From: Casuarina equisetifolia
Taxonomy: Eukaryota; Streptophyta; Magnoliopsida; Fagales; Casuarinaceae
Direction: 5' to 3'
Assembly (NCBI GenBank): GCA_028551475.1
Contig: CM052357.1
Coordinates: forward strand, 19,639,931 to 19,703,930
Length of the DNA stretch: 64,000 bases
Below the pieces are notes generated by a model that was not told the origin of the DNA, made no database searches, and saw only the letters and a program-made list of their open reading frames with translations. The position numbers and the translations under genes are program-made. Positions 1-12,972 of the stretch are shown piece after piece (position 1 is the stretch's first letter; every line of letters starts with the position of its first letter).

Positions 1-3000
1 GGTCTAAAAACCACACATATTAGGTGATACATAGAGTAAGGCATAGGACCTAACCTCTTAAAACATAAAACCCCACAAGTAGGTGTGTAGTCATGATTGA
101 ACAACCACAAGTAGGTATAATACATCTTAAAATACAAAATAAAGAAATAAAGAAACACGATTCAAAGAGGTTTACAATACTCAAGGCCTAGTTAATATTT
201 CTCAGATATTTTCCTGTATTTGCTTGGTAAAAGGCCAAGGATTGAAAATACTTAAAGTCCTAAAATAGAATGCCTATAATTTGCCAAACCATTAGCTAGA
301 AAATTACCTTCCCAATATATATGTGCAATCTGTGCAATTTAAGAATATAACTAATCATAGTTAGTGTCAAATTGGTGTCCATAGGGTTCTTATTTATCTT
401 AGTTCCCCCAAGTTCAATCTCGTCTATCAACTCGAGTATATACTTATACTGACTTAAGTAAATGTCTTTACCATCTCTCAAAACCTCAATCCGAGGAAAA
501 AGTTGAGATTCCTTAAGTCATTGATGTGAAAGGAGAAGTGTATGTGTGCCTTCAACTCTTATATCCTATTAGTGTTATTATCAATAATAAAGATGTCATT
601 TATATAAATCATAAGGATGACTATTAAGTAACCTTATTTCTTGGTAAAAAGTGAAGTATTATTTGTGAAATCCTAACATCCAACTACTAGTAATGTCCTA
701 GTGAACTTGGCATATTACTATTTAGCAACCTATTTTAGTCTATATAAAGACTTCTTTAGCTTACACACTTTCTTACTTTTCTCATTTGGCTCTCTTGATG
801 GAAATCACTATAAACTTCTTTATTAAGATTTACCTATAAGAATATATTATTGACATAGATTTGATGAATGTCTTATTGATTCTAAGCCACCAATGAGAAG
901 ATGCATTTGACTGTAATGTAATTAACAATTAAGGTAAAGATCTCATGGTAGTTTACCTCCTCCTTTTGACTGAATTCTTTTTCCATTAATTTGACATTAT
1001 ATTGCTCCACCATCTTATCTACATTGAACTTGAGACCTATTTACATTCAATAGATCCCACCTATGTCATGAGATCTTGCTATCTAGGATGGCTAATAGCT
1101 TCATAGTAATAAACTGATTCAATGTTAACTAAAATGGATGTAATAAAATGCTAGCTATTGATTAGAAGGTGATATGAAATGTAGGCTAAGAAAAGTTATT
1201 TGGATGATTCATTTTAAAAGGCATTAATAGTAGGTAAACATAGTCATCTAACCAAAATGGTGGTTGGGTTTCCTTAGTGGACCATTGTTGAGTTGTTTAA
1301 GATTGAATCTTAGGTGGGTCGTTTAATGATGGCACAATGTATTTAGGGTTATCATTGTTAAAGACATCATAAGAATTAACTAGTAATGGTAAAGATATAG
1401 GAGTATGAACTTCTTGTGCTAAGATAGCAAAACTCAATTTGATGGCTTGTAGAACCATTAATAGTGGGCCATGAGGAAGGCAACTCAAGAAAGGGGTAAG
1501 TTTATCCTATATTTTAAAGACCTTTGTAATAGGTTTAATCAAAGGAACTTGCAAAGAAGAATGTGATTTGGACTCTATGTGCGAGAAAAGAAATGTGTCA
1601 TCATGGAATTGTATGTTTCATCTCATAAAAAAATAATATTTCATGGCATCATAAAGCTTATATCCCTTGTGATGGCATATCAAATTTGTCTTTGTACCTC
1701 ATTGTGATGCTTAGCAAAAACACCCAAAAACTTTCAGATGAGAAACCTTTGGTGGGTTACTAAATGATTTCTCAAAAGGTATGACATCATGTAAATAGAA
1801 CATGACATCCTATTTATAAGGTAAGTTGTCTTACAAAACTAGGTGGACACTTTACTCTAAAACTTTAATACTAACTTAACATTTAGAATATGATTGTGTT
1901 TGCATTTGAGAACACTATTTTGTTGGGAAACATACACACATGAATTATAATGTGCAATTTCTCATGATAAAAATAACTATTTGGTGTTATGATTGAAGAA
2001 ATCTTGGGCATTATCTGTTTTAATACAAGCTTTTATGTTAAACTGAGTTCTCACTAGGTTGAAAAACTCATGTAATGAGAAAAAGTTACCCTTGACTTTT
2101 ATTAGGAATTTTCATGTTCTTTAAGGAAAATCATCTACTATGATAAGAAAATACTATGACCCATCGTAGTTAGGTCTCCAATATGGCCTTCAAACATTAA
2201 TAAGGATTAAATCAAAAGTCAATTGCGTTGTGTCATAATGTGTAGGAAAAAAAGGTTATGAGTTTATTTCCAAATGGACAAATAAGACAAGACTCATAGT
2301 GAGAGACATTTAAAAATTTAAGTTCATTGATAAATTTAAATTTAGCGATCAGACATATGACCTAATTTACAATGCCAAAGTTTAAAATTTAAATCATTAT
2401 TTGCTTATAATGAATTTACAAAACTTGGACCATGCTTAATAGATTGTGTGACATTTATCTTATATGAATGAGTACCAAAAAATAAAGCCAATTTTCTCAT
2501 TTTACTTAATCCTTTGACTTTATTCATTAAAAGGTCTTGAAATCAACAAAAATCAGCATAAAGTATGACATGACAATTATTCTCAAGAAAGAATTTGGAC
2601 ATAGATATTAAGTTGAATTTAAAGTCTAGGAAATATAAAACATATACAATTTTAGGTATTTGAAAATGTGGATGTTGCTAGTATGAGTGACAACAGTGCT
2701 ATCACCATAAGGAAAATTAAAAGTTTATATTTAAATGCATATGAACTAGTTGAATATAGGCATTAAAAATTAACAATAATATGATTGTTAGCTCTTGAGT
2801 TAATTATCTAACATCCATTAAGAAATTTAGGCATACTTTCATAAAAGCTAGGCCTTCAAAGTAAGATCATCCTTTAAGAAATTCAACAAGTGCTAATAAT
2901 TAGTTATGGTGATAAAAACATGATTGGAATTGTCCACCACCAAATTTGCCTTAACTTTATTCTTTATGATTTTTGTGCCCATGTAAATAATCATTTAGTT

Positions 3001-3147
3001 TTGAGCATTCTTTGTGCTCATGACCACACACTTTGCAATCCATGCACAGTGTGCCTATTAATTGGTAGCATTTTTTACTTTTATGGCTCACATTTTTCTA
3101 TAAAAATACTTTTTTTGTTTTGTTTTGTTTTGCTTAAGCTTAAATGA

Positions 3148-3362
3148 CCTATCATTTTGCATTGCCTTTATTGTGTAAAACAACAAATTGATGTGTGATA
3201 TGTAATATGTTATGTTCTCATTAACCCAAATTGATGATTAAAATGGACTTTTCATAAAGCTAAGATATTGTTTCAGATGTTGGCTAAATATAAATTAAAT
3301 GAGTAAATGAAAAATCACATAATAACATAAACAAATTTACATGATTCAATTAATAATTACCT
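3148..3362. repeat. Direct repeat, first copy (partner at 4220-4436)
   Basis: This block shares a phrase order with 4220-4436: 'tgtaaaacaa', 'atggactttt', 'ttggctaaat', 'aatttacatgatt'. The two copies are about 1.08 kb apart and are diverged, with small indels. They sit inside the decayed minus-strand Copia region, so they may be part of its leader or LTR, or a local tandem duplication. Confidence 0.6.
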
Positions 3363-3840
3363 ACTTGTATGAGTAAAGTTGGGAAAGATTTTTTAATTAG
3401 TTACAATTAGCATACATAAGTTTTTATAGAAATTCTTCACCAAACACATTCTTCAAACACTTGTTTAAGAGTACAAAGAAGTGTAAGAGTTAAACAAAGA
3501 TGACTTATAGATTTTTGTCTTTTCTTTATTATTCTACATACACTACACACAAATCCACATTGCACTACAATTTGCACACAAATCTACACAAACTTTCTTT
3601 CTTTATCATGCTATTTTTCTTTCTTTTTTGAGATTCCAACCTCTTGTTTTTGTGCCTCTCATGTTGCTCTCTTTTGCTTACAGTATATTGTATCAAAGTG
3701 AAACTCCTTCATATGCAGCAACTCATCCCTTGATGATAGCATGAGGTGTTAGTAGTTGAGAAACAAACTCCTTGCACATCCCTTAACAATAACATGAGGG
3801 GTAGAAGGATATAATGGCGGTTGCCACATTAAATAGCAAG

Positions 3841-3880
3841 CAAGAGAGATAGATAGAGAGAGAGAGAAAGAGAGAAAGAT
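3841..3880. repeat. GA-rich simple repeat
   Basis: An imperfect purine run of GAGA and GATA units. It lies within retroelement-derived DNA and nothing suggests a function. Confidence 0.7.
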
Positions 3881-4219
3881 ATCTAAACTATAAAGATTAT
3901 GAGCCACATTTCAATAGCTTTAGTGAAAATGACATGTCATTTTTGCTTGAGTGACTAACACCTATCCATGAAGTTGCAATATGTCCAATGCCTAAGGAAA
4001 AGGCTTGTTTTATTGGGAGAAATTTTCATGGCAATAAACACTAATTCTCTAATAGTCTTCCTTGCAATGCTTTGGTAATATTTTGCCTTAAAAAGTATTG
4101 AATAAGTCTTCATTAGGTTTTAAAAGGGTGTATCATCAAAATCTACTCCCGTAAAGTTAAGTAGCAGTTATCTAATCCCCAAAAAAGCTAATAAAACTTC
4201 ATGGTTTCTTAGTGCTCCT

Positions 4220-4436
4220 TTCATGGCTAATAGGTCATCATTTTTATTATGTAAAACAATAAACTTGTGTGTAATGTGTAGCAAGAAAATTAGTATTATG
4301 TTCTAATTAAGTCTGAATTAATGATCAAAATGGACTTTTCACCAAGCTTAAGATATTATTTGAAATATTGGCTAAATGATAAATTAAATAGCAAATTAAA
4401 ATCACACAAGAGAACACATAAATTTACATGATTCAT
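4220..4436. repeat. Direct repeat, second copy (partner at 3148-3362)
   Basis: Second copy of the block at 3148-3362. It ends directly beside the LTR/body junction phrase of the minus-strand Copia element, which supports an origin in the 5' leader of that element. Confidence 0.6.
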
Positions 4437-6189
4437 GTTGGATCCTATAACAACCTAAGAGGGGGTGAATTAGATTTCTCTTTAAAAGTCACTTCTATTT
4501 ATGTTCAATCATTTCTTATGCAATCAAATATGGCATTCAAAGATATAAAGATTAATAAGCAAGCTAATCAAACATTAGAAAGATGAGACACCAATTTATA
4601 CAGTGGTTTGGCCCTTCTCACCTACTTCCACCCTTTTTTCCTTTAACACAATTGGTTAAAGTCTATTTTACTACAAAGCTAAGAGAAACTTTCTCTTACA
4701 CTTTTCAACTCCTCCTCAAGGAGTCAAACAATCCTTACACCAAGGATTACAATATAATGTGTGTCTCAACACACATAAACAAATCAAAGTTTCTCAAACT
4801 TATTACAGGCTTAAATAATTTCCTTAAGATATAAAATGTATATGGAAGATTGCTAGGCTAAGGGCTTTCTAATAATAACAAATAGATAATCAAGCCCTAA
4901 TAACGAAACCCCCAAATGATAGTGAAGTTAGGGTTTCGGATTTACAAACAGGTATATGTGCAAAACAATATTCAAAATCTAATTAGCATATATACAAGTA
5001 GAAATTTCAAGTAATCTACCAAGTAATAAAGTGAAAAAACTTCACTGAGATTTCTATTCAGCTTAAGCTTCATAGATTGATATTTTTCTTCAAAATGAAT
5101 TTTTGGATCTCAAAATATTAGCAGGTTTAACCCCACATTTTTCACTTCTTTTTGCACATTTAATAGATATCAAGAACCCACATTTTAATCTCCAAATATA
5201 GCTATTTTAACTTGCTCAGAATTTCTTCCCGATATGGAATGATGGTGACTGGATTTTGAGCTGTTGAAGAGGTAGGGAGTTCAAAGGTAGTTTATGCTTC
5301 GTTATAATCTAAATATGTTCAAATTCGAGCTTCAAAATGCCATCATTTAATCCGTAACTTAAGTTAGCTTTGTGGATCAAAGAACCGGGTTACTAGGTTG
5401 AGTTTCTGGGTCTTTCTCAAATCTTCATCAATTTTCAAGAATCTTGAAATTAATCTTCATGGGTCCTTCATAGATTGATATAAAATCTTCTTCCTTATAA
5501 AAGCCCTTTGAAATTATCTTCAAAAACCCTCTAATCTACTTCTAATTTCACTTTGAGCAATTAGGGCTAGAACTCAAAGAACATCCTTAATCTTTCCAAT
5601 TTGATCTCTTATAAGTAGTGGGTCTTTGATTTTTCTTCACATAATTGTTTCTCTCTTCATTAGCTTTCCAACAACACCATTTTCAACTTCATCGTAGCAA
5701 TTACCAGCAGCTAATTTTGGTAGCAAAGTCACGGCATTGTTGAGTGGCTCGAGTGAGTTGAGTTGCGGGTTGAGTAGGGCTTTCGGGTCGCACATAGGTT
5801 GCTTTTATGATTTGTGTGTCACAGGCAAGTGAGTCTAGGTCATGTTTTGCATGGGCCTGGGTCATGCACGCAAGTCACGCCTCTAATACAAGTTTGTCTC
5901 ATGGGCTAGGTTGCGCCTACACGAGCTTGACTCAATTAATCCTGGTCTGGGCTAGGTTCATAAATGTGTAGACTAGGCTTCGTTCACATGGGCTAGGTTT
6001 CACCTTTTAATCATTTTCTTGCACATTAATCCAATATTATTTTCTTTATAAGAATCCTATAAATGATCAAATATTAATTATAATATTTTCATGTTATAAT
6101 TCTATTTAATCATCAATATATTCCAATAAAGTGATTATAATATTATCATATTATAATACCTATTTTTCTTTATCATCAAAATGTTTATA

Positions 6190-6870
6190 TATTCTAATAT
6201 CATTCCAATAGTTCGGCCAATAAGTACTTGCACCACAAGTGAAGCTAAGAGAGATTTCTTTACTAGTTGCAATTAGTTAGAAAGTCATAGTCCAACCTAC
6301 AATGCTTTGTCTACTACAAAAGCCAAGTACATGGCCACTATCTAAAAGATCAAGGAAACTATTTATTTGCAAAGACTGATGTAAGAGTTAGGAGTAAAGT
6401 AGGAGAAGAATGAGATTTTTTGTTATAGTTAAAGTGTTATTCATCTCATAAAAGGTAAGTGGCATTATAAGAAGTCCAAGTGCATTGAATTTTAATACCA
6501 TTTTATAAAAGAGTTTTATACAAAGGAAAGGTGAAGGTATTGAAGATATTAACTTTGTACAACCTTTTTAACATGCTTATCAAGGTGATCCCTATTGTCA
6601 AGTTCAATACTTGTATGAACTTAATAGGTTTATGTAGTGATGAATGAAGATGTTGAAATGATAAAGTTGAAGAGAGTTGTACAAATACTACTTGTGTATT
6701 ACTTGCCAAGGTAAAGGATTCTTAAAGTGTGGTTTATAATCTATCAAGAGCCTAATTTTTAGGCTAGTAGTTCGACAAGATAGGTGTGCACTTATCTCTA
6801 GGGTTAGTACGTGAACTTGTTTAAAATAAAAGAGGATATGGTGCAACCACTTTCAACATATCTTATGGTA
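6190..6870 (+). mobile_element. Copia 3' remnant with RNase H-like sequence
   Basis: On the plus strand, 6270-6490 resembles the end of a Copia polyprotein: ALSTTKAKYMAT is the usual RNase H 'LSTTEAEY' motif, followed by SVIHLIKGKWH and KSKCIEF. The stretch to about 6620 resembles the usual polyprotein C-terminus. The remnant is broken in several places and lacks its front half. LTR-like sequence may follow to about 7440. Strand and sequence differ from the element at 1-5990, so it is a separate insertion. Confidence 0.65.
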
Positions 6871-8940
6871 AAAGCTTCTCCAATGTGTCCTCAACATTGG
6901 CAGGTTGGTTAGATCAAGATTAAGGTAGTTGTTAGAATTGAAGTGAAAATTAGTAGGTTTAAATATATTCTATATGTATGATAAGAATATTCTTAAAATT
7001 ATTCTCCTTTGTATTAATGGATGTTTCTAATGGTATTTGGTTAGGATTCCTAGTAGTATCAGACTAGGACTCTCATTGGTACTAGTATAAAAAAGGAAAA
7101 CCATAAAAAACCCTAAGGGCTAAAAAGAAAAAGTAAAAAAGAAAGTTACACATGAGTAACAACTAGAGAATGCTACCTTGTGTAGTGGCCATTGGCTAAA
7201 AAAGAATTATATGTGTTACTTTGAGTAAAAAAAATTATGCAAAAGTTGTGTGTGAATTTATAATTAGCATCTTTGTATTCTTATGAAGAAACCTAATAAA
7301 AGGAGAAGGGGCAAATAATTGCATTGATGATAGGGGATATAAGATATTTTGTTAGTTTGAACTTCTTAAATCTTATGTCTCTTATGTGTCTATGGTTTAA
7401 CCTATATGTCTATGTATTCATGTAATGGGTCATTTCTACAACAATTTCTAATAAAGTGAGTTTCATCAAGTAGGTAAACTTGTCCCATAGCTAATGGAGA
7501 CAACCAAAGTAAGCCAAAATTGACTCATCCCTTTAATAAATTTTACGCAATTTGTCAATGAGGTTGTAAACCTTAGACATGTCAACTTAATGGTATTAGG
7601 CACAAAGCTAGGCCTACATTGCAGAGGAGTTGTAGGTGTGTATAAGGCTATTATAAAGGTGATTAGAGATGAAGTTAAGAATCCAACCACGATAAACAAT
7701 GCTACGCCACTTCTAAATAGGTTAAAGAGAAAAGTTAGGTTTGAGTTTCAAGTAGGAGCCATCAATGAATACAAATTTATTTTTGATTAAAAGGACAATT
7801 GTCATTATTTTGCACTAAATAACATAGTTTGAGGTTTTAATGAGCTTAATCAACACTAATGCCATTGAATTTGTGTCTTTGATTAATAGGTAGGGTGGCT
7901 TAGTGTAGTTTGAGGCTTGCTAGAGTAAACTTTCAAGTTACGTCATTTATTGGTGCAATAGAGTGCATGGCAAGGTGCACGGTGGGGGGTGAGTGATGGG
8001 GTGTGAGTTTGCTACATAGGGATGTGTGTCCTAACTTTGACGAGGTGAAACATAAAATGTGCTACCATTGGTTTGGCTATCAAAATGGGTTGAGTGAGTT
8101 TTGGCCATTGTAGTAAAGGAAGCAAAACAACATTGCTTGCATTGTGGAGTAAAAACAATGTTGTCTTGTTAGCAACAATGATGTTCTTTGCATTGTAGGG
8201 CAAACAAAACATTGTATGAACAAAAAGAAACTTTATTGTGTTAAGTTGCAAAGAGAATGACATTGTCTTGTGATGAATACATTGTCTTGCGATGGTCATT
8301 GGAAAAGGTAAAGTAGCTTATCGGTGTAGTCTAGAAACTTAGAAAGTCAAAGTAGAGTCAAGAAAAAACTGAATATTTTGCTTGAAAGAGAAATAACATG
8401 AACTAGAGTTTAAATCTAGTGAAAGCAATTTTGGATTGAAAGGTTTGCCATAAGAAATTCAAAAGAAAACAAGAAACTAGGAGTTAGTTTACCCATGGAA
8501 AACCCAAAAAAAAGGAAACTTTGGAATATAATCTAAATTTGCTATTAGTGCCATGTTAAAAAAGAGTAAAAACAACTCAAAGTGGTGGATTAAAACTTAT
8601 TTATTAATTAAAAAAGGTAAACCATTACAATGTTGCCTCAACCATTATGGACTTATCTTGATGGGATGAACCCTTGATACATTATATTGGGTCTAGACTA
8701 CTTTATAATATTAGACAAGAAAAGAGGCTAATCTTTGACTTGCCTTTTTTTTCTCAAACTACAATCTTTTAGCCTAAGTTCTATTGTACTTGTTGGCAAC
8801 ACTGTTGTTAATGATTTTGATACCTTAGAATACATTAGAAGTTTTGATATGTTTATACCTTTGTTAAATCATACTATAGATATAAATGATTCTAACTTTG
8901 TCTTCAATTGAGTTTTCTAATCTTAATCTTTGTAGCTTTT
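6871..8940. other. No gene recognised; probable LTR debris
   Basis: About 6930-7440 is A/T-rich and may be the 3' LTR of the Copia remnant just upstream. At 7450-8340 there are short open frames on both strands with no recognisable domain; the minus-strand one at 8012-8299 overlaps imperfect 'caacaatg/acattg' repeats. I do not support a gene here. Confidence 0.5.
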
Positions 8941-9465
8941 TGTTACATGCCTAGAATTTAAATTAGGATTTCCTTTCAATTAGTGCTTTATGTAGTAGGA
9001 AATGTGGCCAATGACTTCAAGGCAGATCTATATTACCATCAAGATAGTCATTGAAGATTTCAATTACTCTTAGAGGAATATGTAGATGTCAAATGGGAGA
9101 TGATCTTATTAGTATGTGGAAGGATTTATTGGTGTTAGGATTGGTAAGGATATTCAATAACTTGATGATTGATTTGCAAGTAAAAGAATATCTAGCTAGT
9201 AAAAAATAGCAAGATTAAAGCATTTAAGACAATGTTCATCTTTCCTTTGTTATTATTTCCCTTTCCATGTTTTTTCCATGATTGCATTTGTTTTTATTAA
9301 GTTCTTTTTCACATTTTGTAAAGCCTATTAAAAGGCTACAACTTTCAATGAAAAAGGTAAAGAAGAAGTTATCCAAATAGTTTGCTTGATATTTTTATTT
9401 CTTTGTTCTCTTAATAAAACAAGAGTTTATGATGGATACCACTATGAAGACCCATGTTTGTGACA
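8941..9465 (+). repeat. 5' LTR of the non-autonomous element
   Basis: It matches 10123-10650 along its full length, including the shared phrases 'tttgcaagtaaaagaatatcta' in both halves and 'gctacaactttcaatgaaaaa' near the end. The primer binding site follows immediately. Confidence 0.8.
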
Positions 9466-10122
9466 ATTGGTATTAGAGATGAGATTTTGACTTGGATTGG
9501 GAAGGGATCCATCATATGGTGGAAGAGATGTGGGAATCTTGTAAGGTGTGGAACGACCATCTCAGGAAAAAGATGGTTGAACTATGGAAAGACCTTTAAA
9601 AGAAAGAAAAAAGAAAAAAGGAGATTGTAATTGAATCTACAAGAATATAGATAGTCACCAAAGTACAATCAAGGTAACACCAAACAACCTACATAGGCTA
9701 GTCTTGGTGATAAGGAAGTTGAAGGAGTCTTATCCAACAAACCATTTATTTTCCCTTAAATCTAGCCAACCAAAGGGATGGCCTAATGGTGCACTAGAAA
9801 AGGGTCATGTGGTGGGCAAAATAGGTAAGTTGGAGAGATTTTTAGGTATGGCTACCCATGGAGAACCATTACCCAACTTGGTTGGATTGTTGCCCAATTC
9901 GTCCAATATACCAGTTATGAACCAACATTTCTCCCATTGAGGACAACCATTGGATTTTTGTCATGACAAATAAATTCTTTATTTAAGATTTTGCTATTTA
10001 TCCTTATATTTTGATAAGCTAGTTTAATAGTTCTTAAGGTGTGTATTTTATGGACTTATAATAAAAGTTATAATCCTCTAATTTCAACCTTAAGGACATG
10101 GTTGTTTTGATGGGGTGAAGTA

Positions 10123-10650
10123 TGTTAGGTGCCTAAAATTTGAATTAGTATTTCCTTTTAATTAGTGATTTATGAAGTAGGAAATTTGGACAATGACTTC
10201 AATGTAGATTTATATTGCCTTCAAGATGTTGAATTGCTAAAGATCTCATTTGCTTTTATAGGAGATTGTAGAAGTCAAATGGGAGGTGATTTCATTATTA
10301 TGTGGAAGGATTTGTAGGTGCTAGGGTTGGTAAAGATACTTAATAACTCAATGATTAATTTGCAAGTAAAAGAATATCTAGTTTGTAAAAAATAGCAAGA
10401 TATGAACATTTAGAACCATAGTCATCTTTCTTTTGTTGTTATTTTCCTTTCCATATTTTTCCTTAATTGTATTTGTCTTGATTAAGTTCATTTTCATATT
10501 TTGTAAAGCCTATTAAAACGCTACAACTTTCAATGAAAAAGATAAAGAAGAAGTTATCCAAACAATTTCTTTTATATTTTTATTTCTTTATTCTCTTAGT
10601 AGAATAAGAGTTTATGAGGTATATTGTTATAGAGAGCCATGTTTGTAACA
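10123..10650 (+). repeat. 3' LTR of the non-autonomous element
   Basis: Partner of 8941-9465. It is preceded by a G-rich tract (gatggggtgaag), as expected for the polypurine tract. Confidence 0.8.
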
Positions 10651-11108
10651 CTTCTCTTCTGCAATAAAGGTATTTTATTTTATCTTTATCTTAACGGTTT
10701 CGTCTTTAATTTTGAATGCTCCTTGACTAATCACCTTTGGTATACAAAAGGAAAGACAAAAATAAAATGTATGGGTGGAATATAAATAACAAGGAAATAG
10801 TGACTTGGGTCAAAAGTGGTTGCCGGTTGAACATAATCAATGAAAAGGCCTGCAAGAATTTAGAGAGTCGTGACAATTCATTGGTTGGGGTGTTAAGTGT
10901 CTTATCATGTTATTGATCACCTATGACAAAAGACAAGTCTGTTTACTAATGATGGAGAGGTTGAAGCCTAGTTTTTCAAATGGTCTCTTTCTTCATTTGA
11001 CATTTTTAAGTTCTAGAAGTGTGGGGTGGAAACATAGAAACCAAATTTCTTTACCATGATTCTATTCTTGTTGATGCTTTACCAAAAGTCCAATATCCCA
11101 TGGTCAAA
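10651..11108. other. Spacer between LTR element and receptor A
   Basis: No gene recognised. It should include the former promoter of pseudogene A; no clear TATA box was picked out. Confidence 0.5.
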
Positions 11109-12751
11109 ATGGGATTTTCTTTGTTTCTCGCTTTAGGTTGCATTTGGCTATTCTAAGACTCACCCGCTTCAACCACATTAGCAATTTCGGACACCTTGGT
11201 AGCCTCTGGATAACGCTTTAAGCTTAAGTTCTTCACCCTAGACAATTATAGCCGTAGGTACTTAGGCATATGGTACAAGAATATCAATCTCATTGTACTC
11301 TAGATCGCTAATAGGAACAATTCCATCATCGGGCAATCAAGGTCACTGTCAATGGGCTCAAATGGGTTCTCACTTTTGGCTAATGATTCATAGATTGTTT
11401 GGTCTGTGACTATCACAAAGGTTCTGTAGAAACCCAATTTGCAGATCCTAGATAATGGCAATCTTGTTTTAAGAGAGGAAAACAGTAATGGTCAGGATAA
11501 TTATATTTGGCAAAGCTTTGATAATATAACTGACACTTTCTTGCCAGGCATGAAGCTAGGATAGAACGTTAAAACCAATCTTTACCGACATATGACATTG
11601 TGGTTCTCCCCTAATGAACTATATGCAGAAGACTACACTTTTAGCCTAGACTCTGCCAAAACACCTCAGTTAGTGCTCAACAAAAATTCCCAGAAGAATA
11701 CAGGTAGGGGCCATGGGATGGAGTCAGGCTCAGTGGCAGCAAAGAGCTGAACTTCAATCTTGTGTTCAAACCCCAGTTTAGTTCGAGCCTTAAAGAGGAT
11801 TATTACTCATTCGAAATGGTAGACAAGTCAAGGTTTATGGTGACTTCAGACGGCTTAATTCAGTACCTGTAACAGAGTCACAACAGCAATGAGTGGGTGA
11901 TTTTGGTGGTTCTTTAAAGGGAAAGTTGTGATAAGTACGATTCATGTGGGCCTAATGGGAATTGTTACAATCAAGGTCTAAGCTGCGAGTGCTTGAAAGG
12001 TTTCACACCTAAGTCACCCCAAGTTTGGGTGAGGATTGACTAGTTAGGTGGGTGTGTGAAGAAGTGGATTTGGTTTGCAAAAATGGGGATGGGTTTATCA
12101 AGTATGGGGAGCTAAAGTTGCCCGATCGTTCTCATTTGGTGGAAAGTCGTAATTTGAGCCTTGAAGAATGTGAGTCCGAGTGTTCGAGGAATTGTTCATG
12201 TATAATTTATACTAGGATAGATATCCATGGAAATGGGGGAGATTGCATGTTGTGGTTTGGTGATTTGGTTGATATGAAAAACTTTCTTAATGGCGGGGAC
12301 TCTCATTTTATACGGATGACAAAAGAAGAACTAGGTATATAACATTCATTAATGAGTTTTCGTGACACTTTCTACTTTAAGTTGAACAGTTTGCATAGAT
12401 TAACCTTCAAAGTGCATGTTTTAGGATTTTAACCAGACGTTTCCTTGGTCTTTCATAGAATAGGGCACCTTGTGCTCATTTGTTATCCCATATTTTGATA
12501 ATTGACGGCTCAACTGGGTTCAAACTTGAATTAACTTTTTGTTACTTACTTTATCCATTTGTTTGATGCCCAGAGGCAGTTGCCCATGCCAAGAGGAGGA
12601 AACAACTGAAGGTGATTGTCATCACTGTCATATGTGCAGCTATGGGGATGTTTCTTTTTCGTGTCATTGGCTAGTTTTTAGTTTGAATAAGAAGAGCAAA
12701 GAGGGGAGGTAAAAATGCTAATAGAATGCCTTGGGAGTTGTTATTTTTAGT

Positions 12752-12972
12752 TGAAAGTAAAGGTTTATAACTAGAAAAGCTTACCGGAACAATAACAAGT
12801 AAATGAGGAAGAAGAAAGGTAGGTGAGGAAAAAATATGTTCCGTATATTTCCCATTAATGGTATTGTGTTATGTGTACAATATAAACACATAAGTGTATA
12901 AATAAGAGGGTACCCCTATGACCATATAGGGTACTCAAGTGACTAACAAGCTTGATGTAGACGTAGGTGTTA
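12752..12972 (-). repeat. 3' LTR of the intronic Copia element
   Basis: It aligns end to end with 17612-17828, apart from a 4-base indel and about 22 substitutions. It starts TGAAAGTA on the plus strand. The outer boundary at the 12972 end is uncertain by 3-4 bases. Confidence 0.85.

Larger units (their letters stand above)
1..5990 (-). mobile_element. Decayed Copia LTR retrotransposon, cut by left window edge
   Basis: Reading the minus strand from right to left, about 5990-4440 is LTR-like sequence. Next to it (4441-4475) is the complement of a phrase seen at the LTR/body junction of the plus-strand element at 56.56 kb. A Cys/His-rich zinc-knuckle-like stretch lies near 3030 and integrase-like sequence (VRTQFN, KTDNA motifs) near 2000-2100. 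Reverse-transcriptase-like sequence lies near 300-480 (SQYKYILELI and NPMDTN, as in Copia). The element is broken, with many breaks across the whole coding part, and looks old. The LTR shares long matches with 55.27-56.6 kb (inverted), so both belong to one family. The far LTR lies outside the window. Boundaries are approximate. Confidence 0.65.
8941..10650 (+). mobile_element. Short non-autonomous LTR element (LARD/TRIM-like), both LTRs present
   Basis: Two direct repeats of about 525 bases (8941-9465 and 10123-10650) begin TGTTA and end ACA. They flank about 650 bases of internal DNA. A Met-tRNA-type primer binding sequence (attggtattagag) starts right after the first LTR, and a G-rich polypurine-like tract precedes the second. 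The 5 bases before (ctttt) and after (cttct) look like a target-site duplication with one mismatch. The LTRs differ at roughly 12-15% of sites by eye over the first 110 bases, so it is old. I see no polymerase or integrase; a 78-codon internal frame (9704-9940) has no known domain. Confidence 0.75.
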
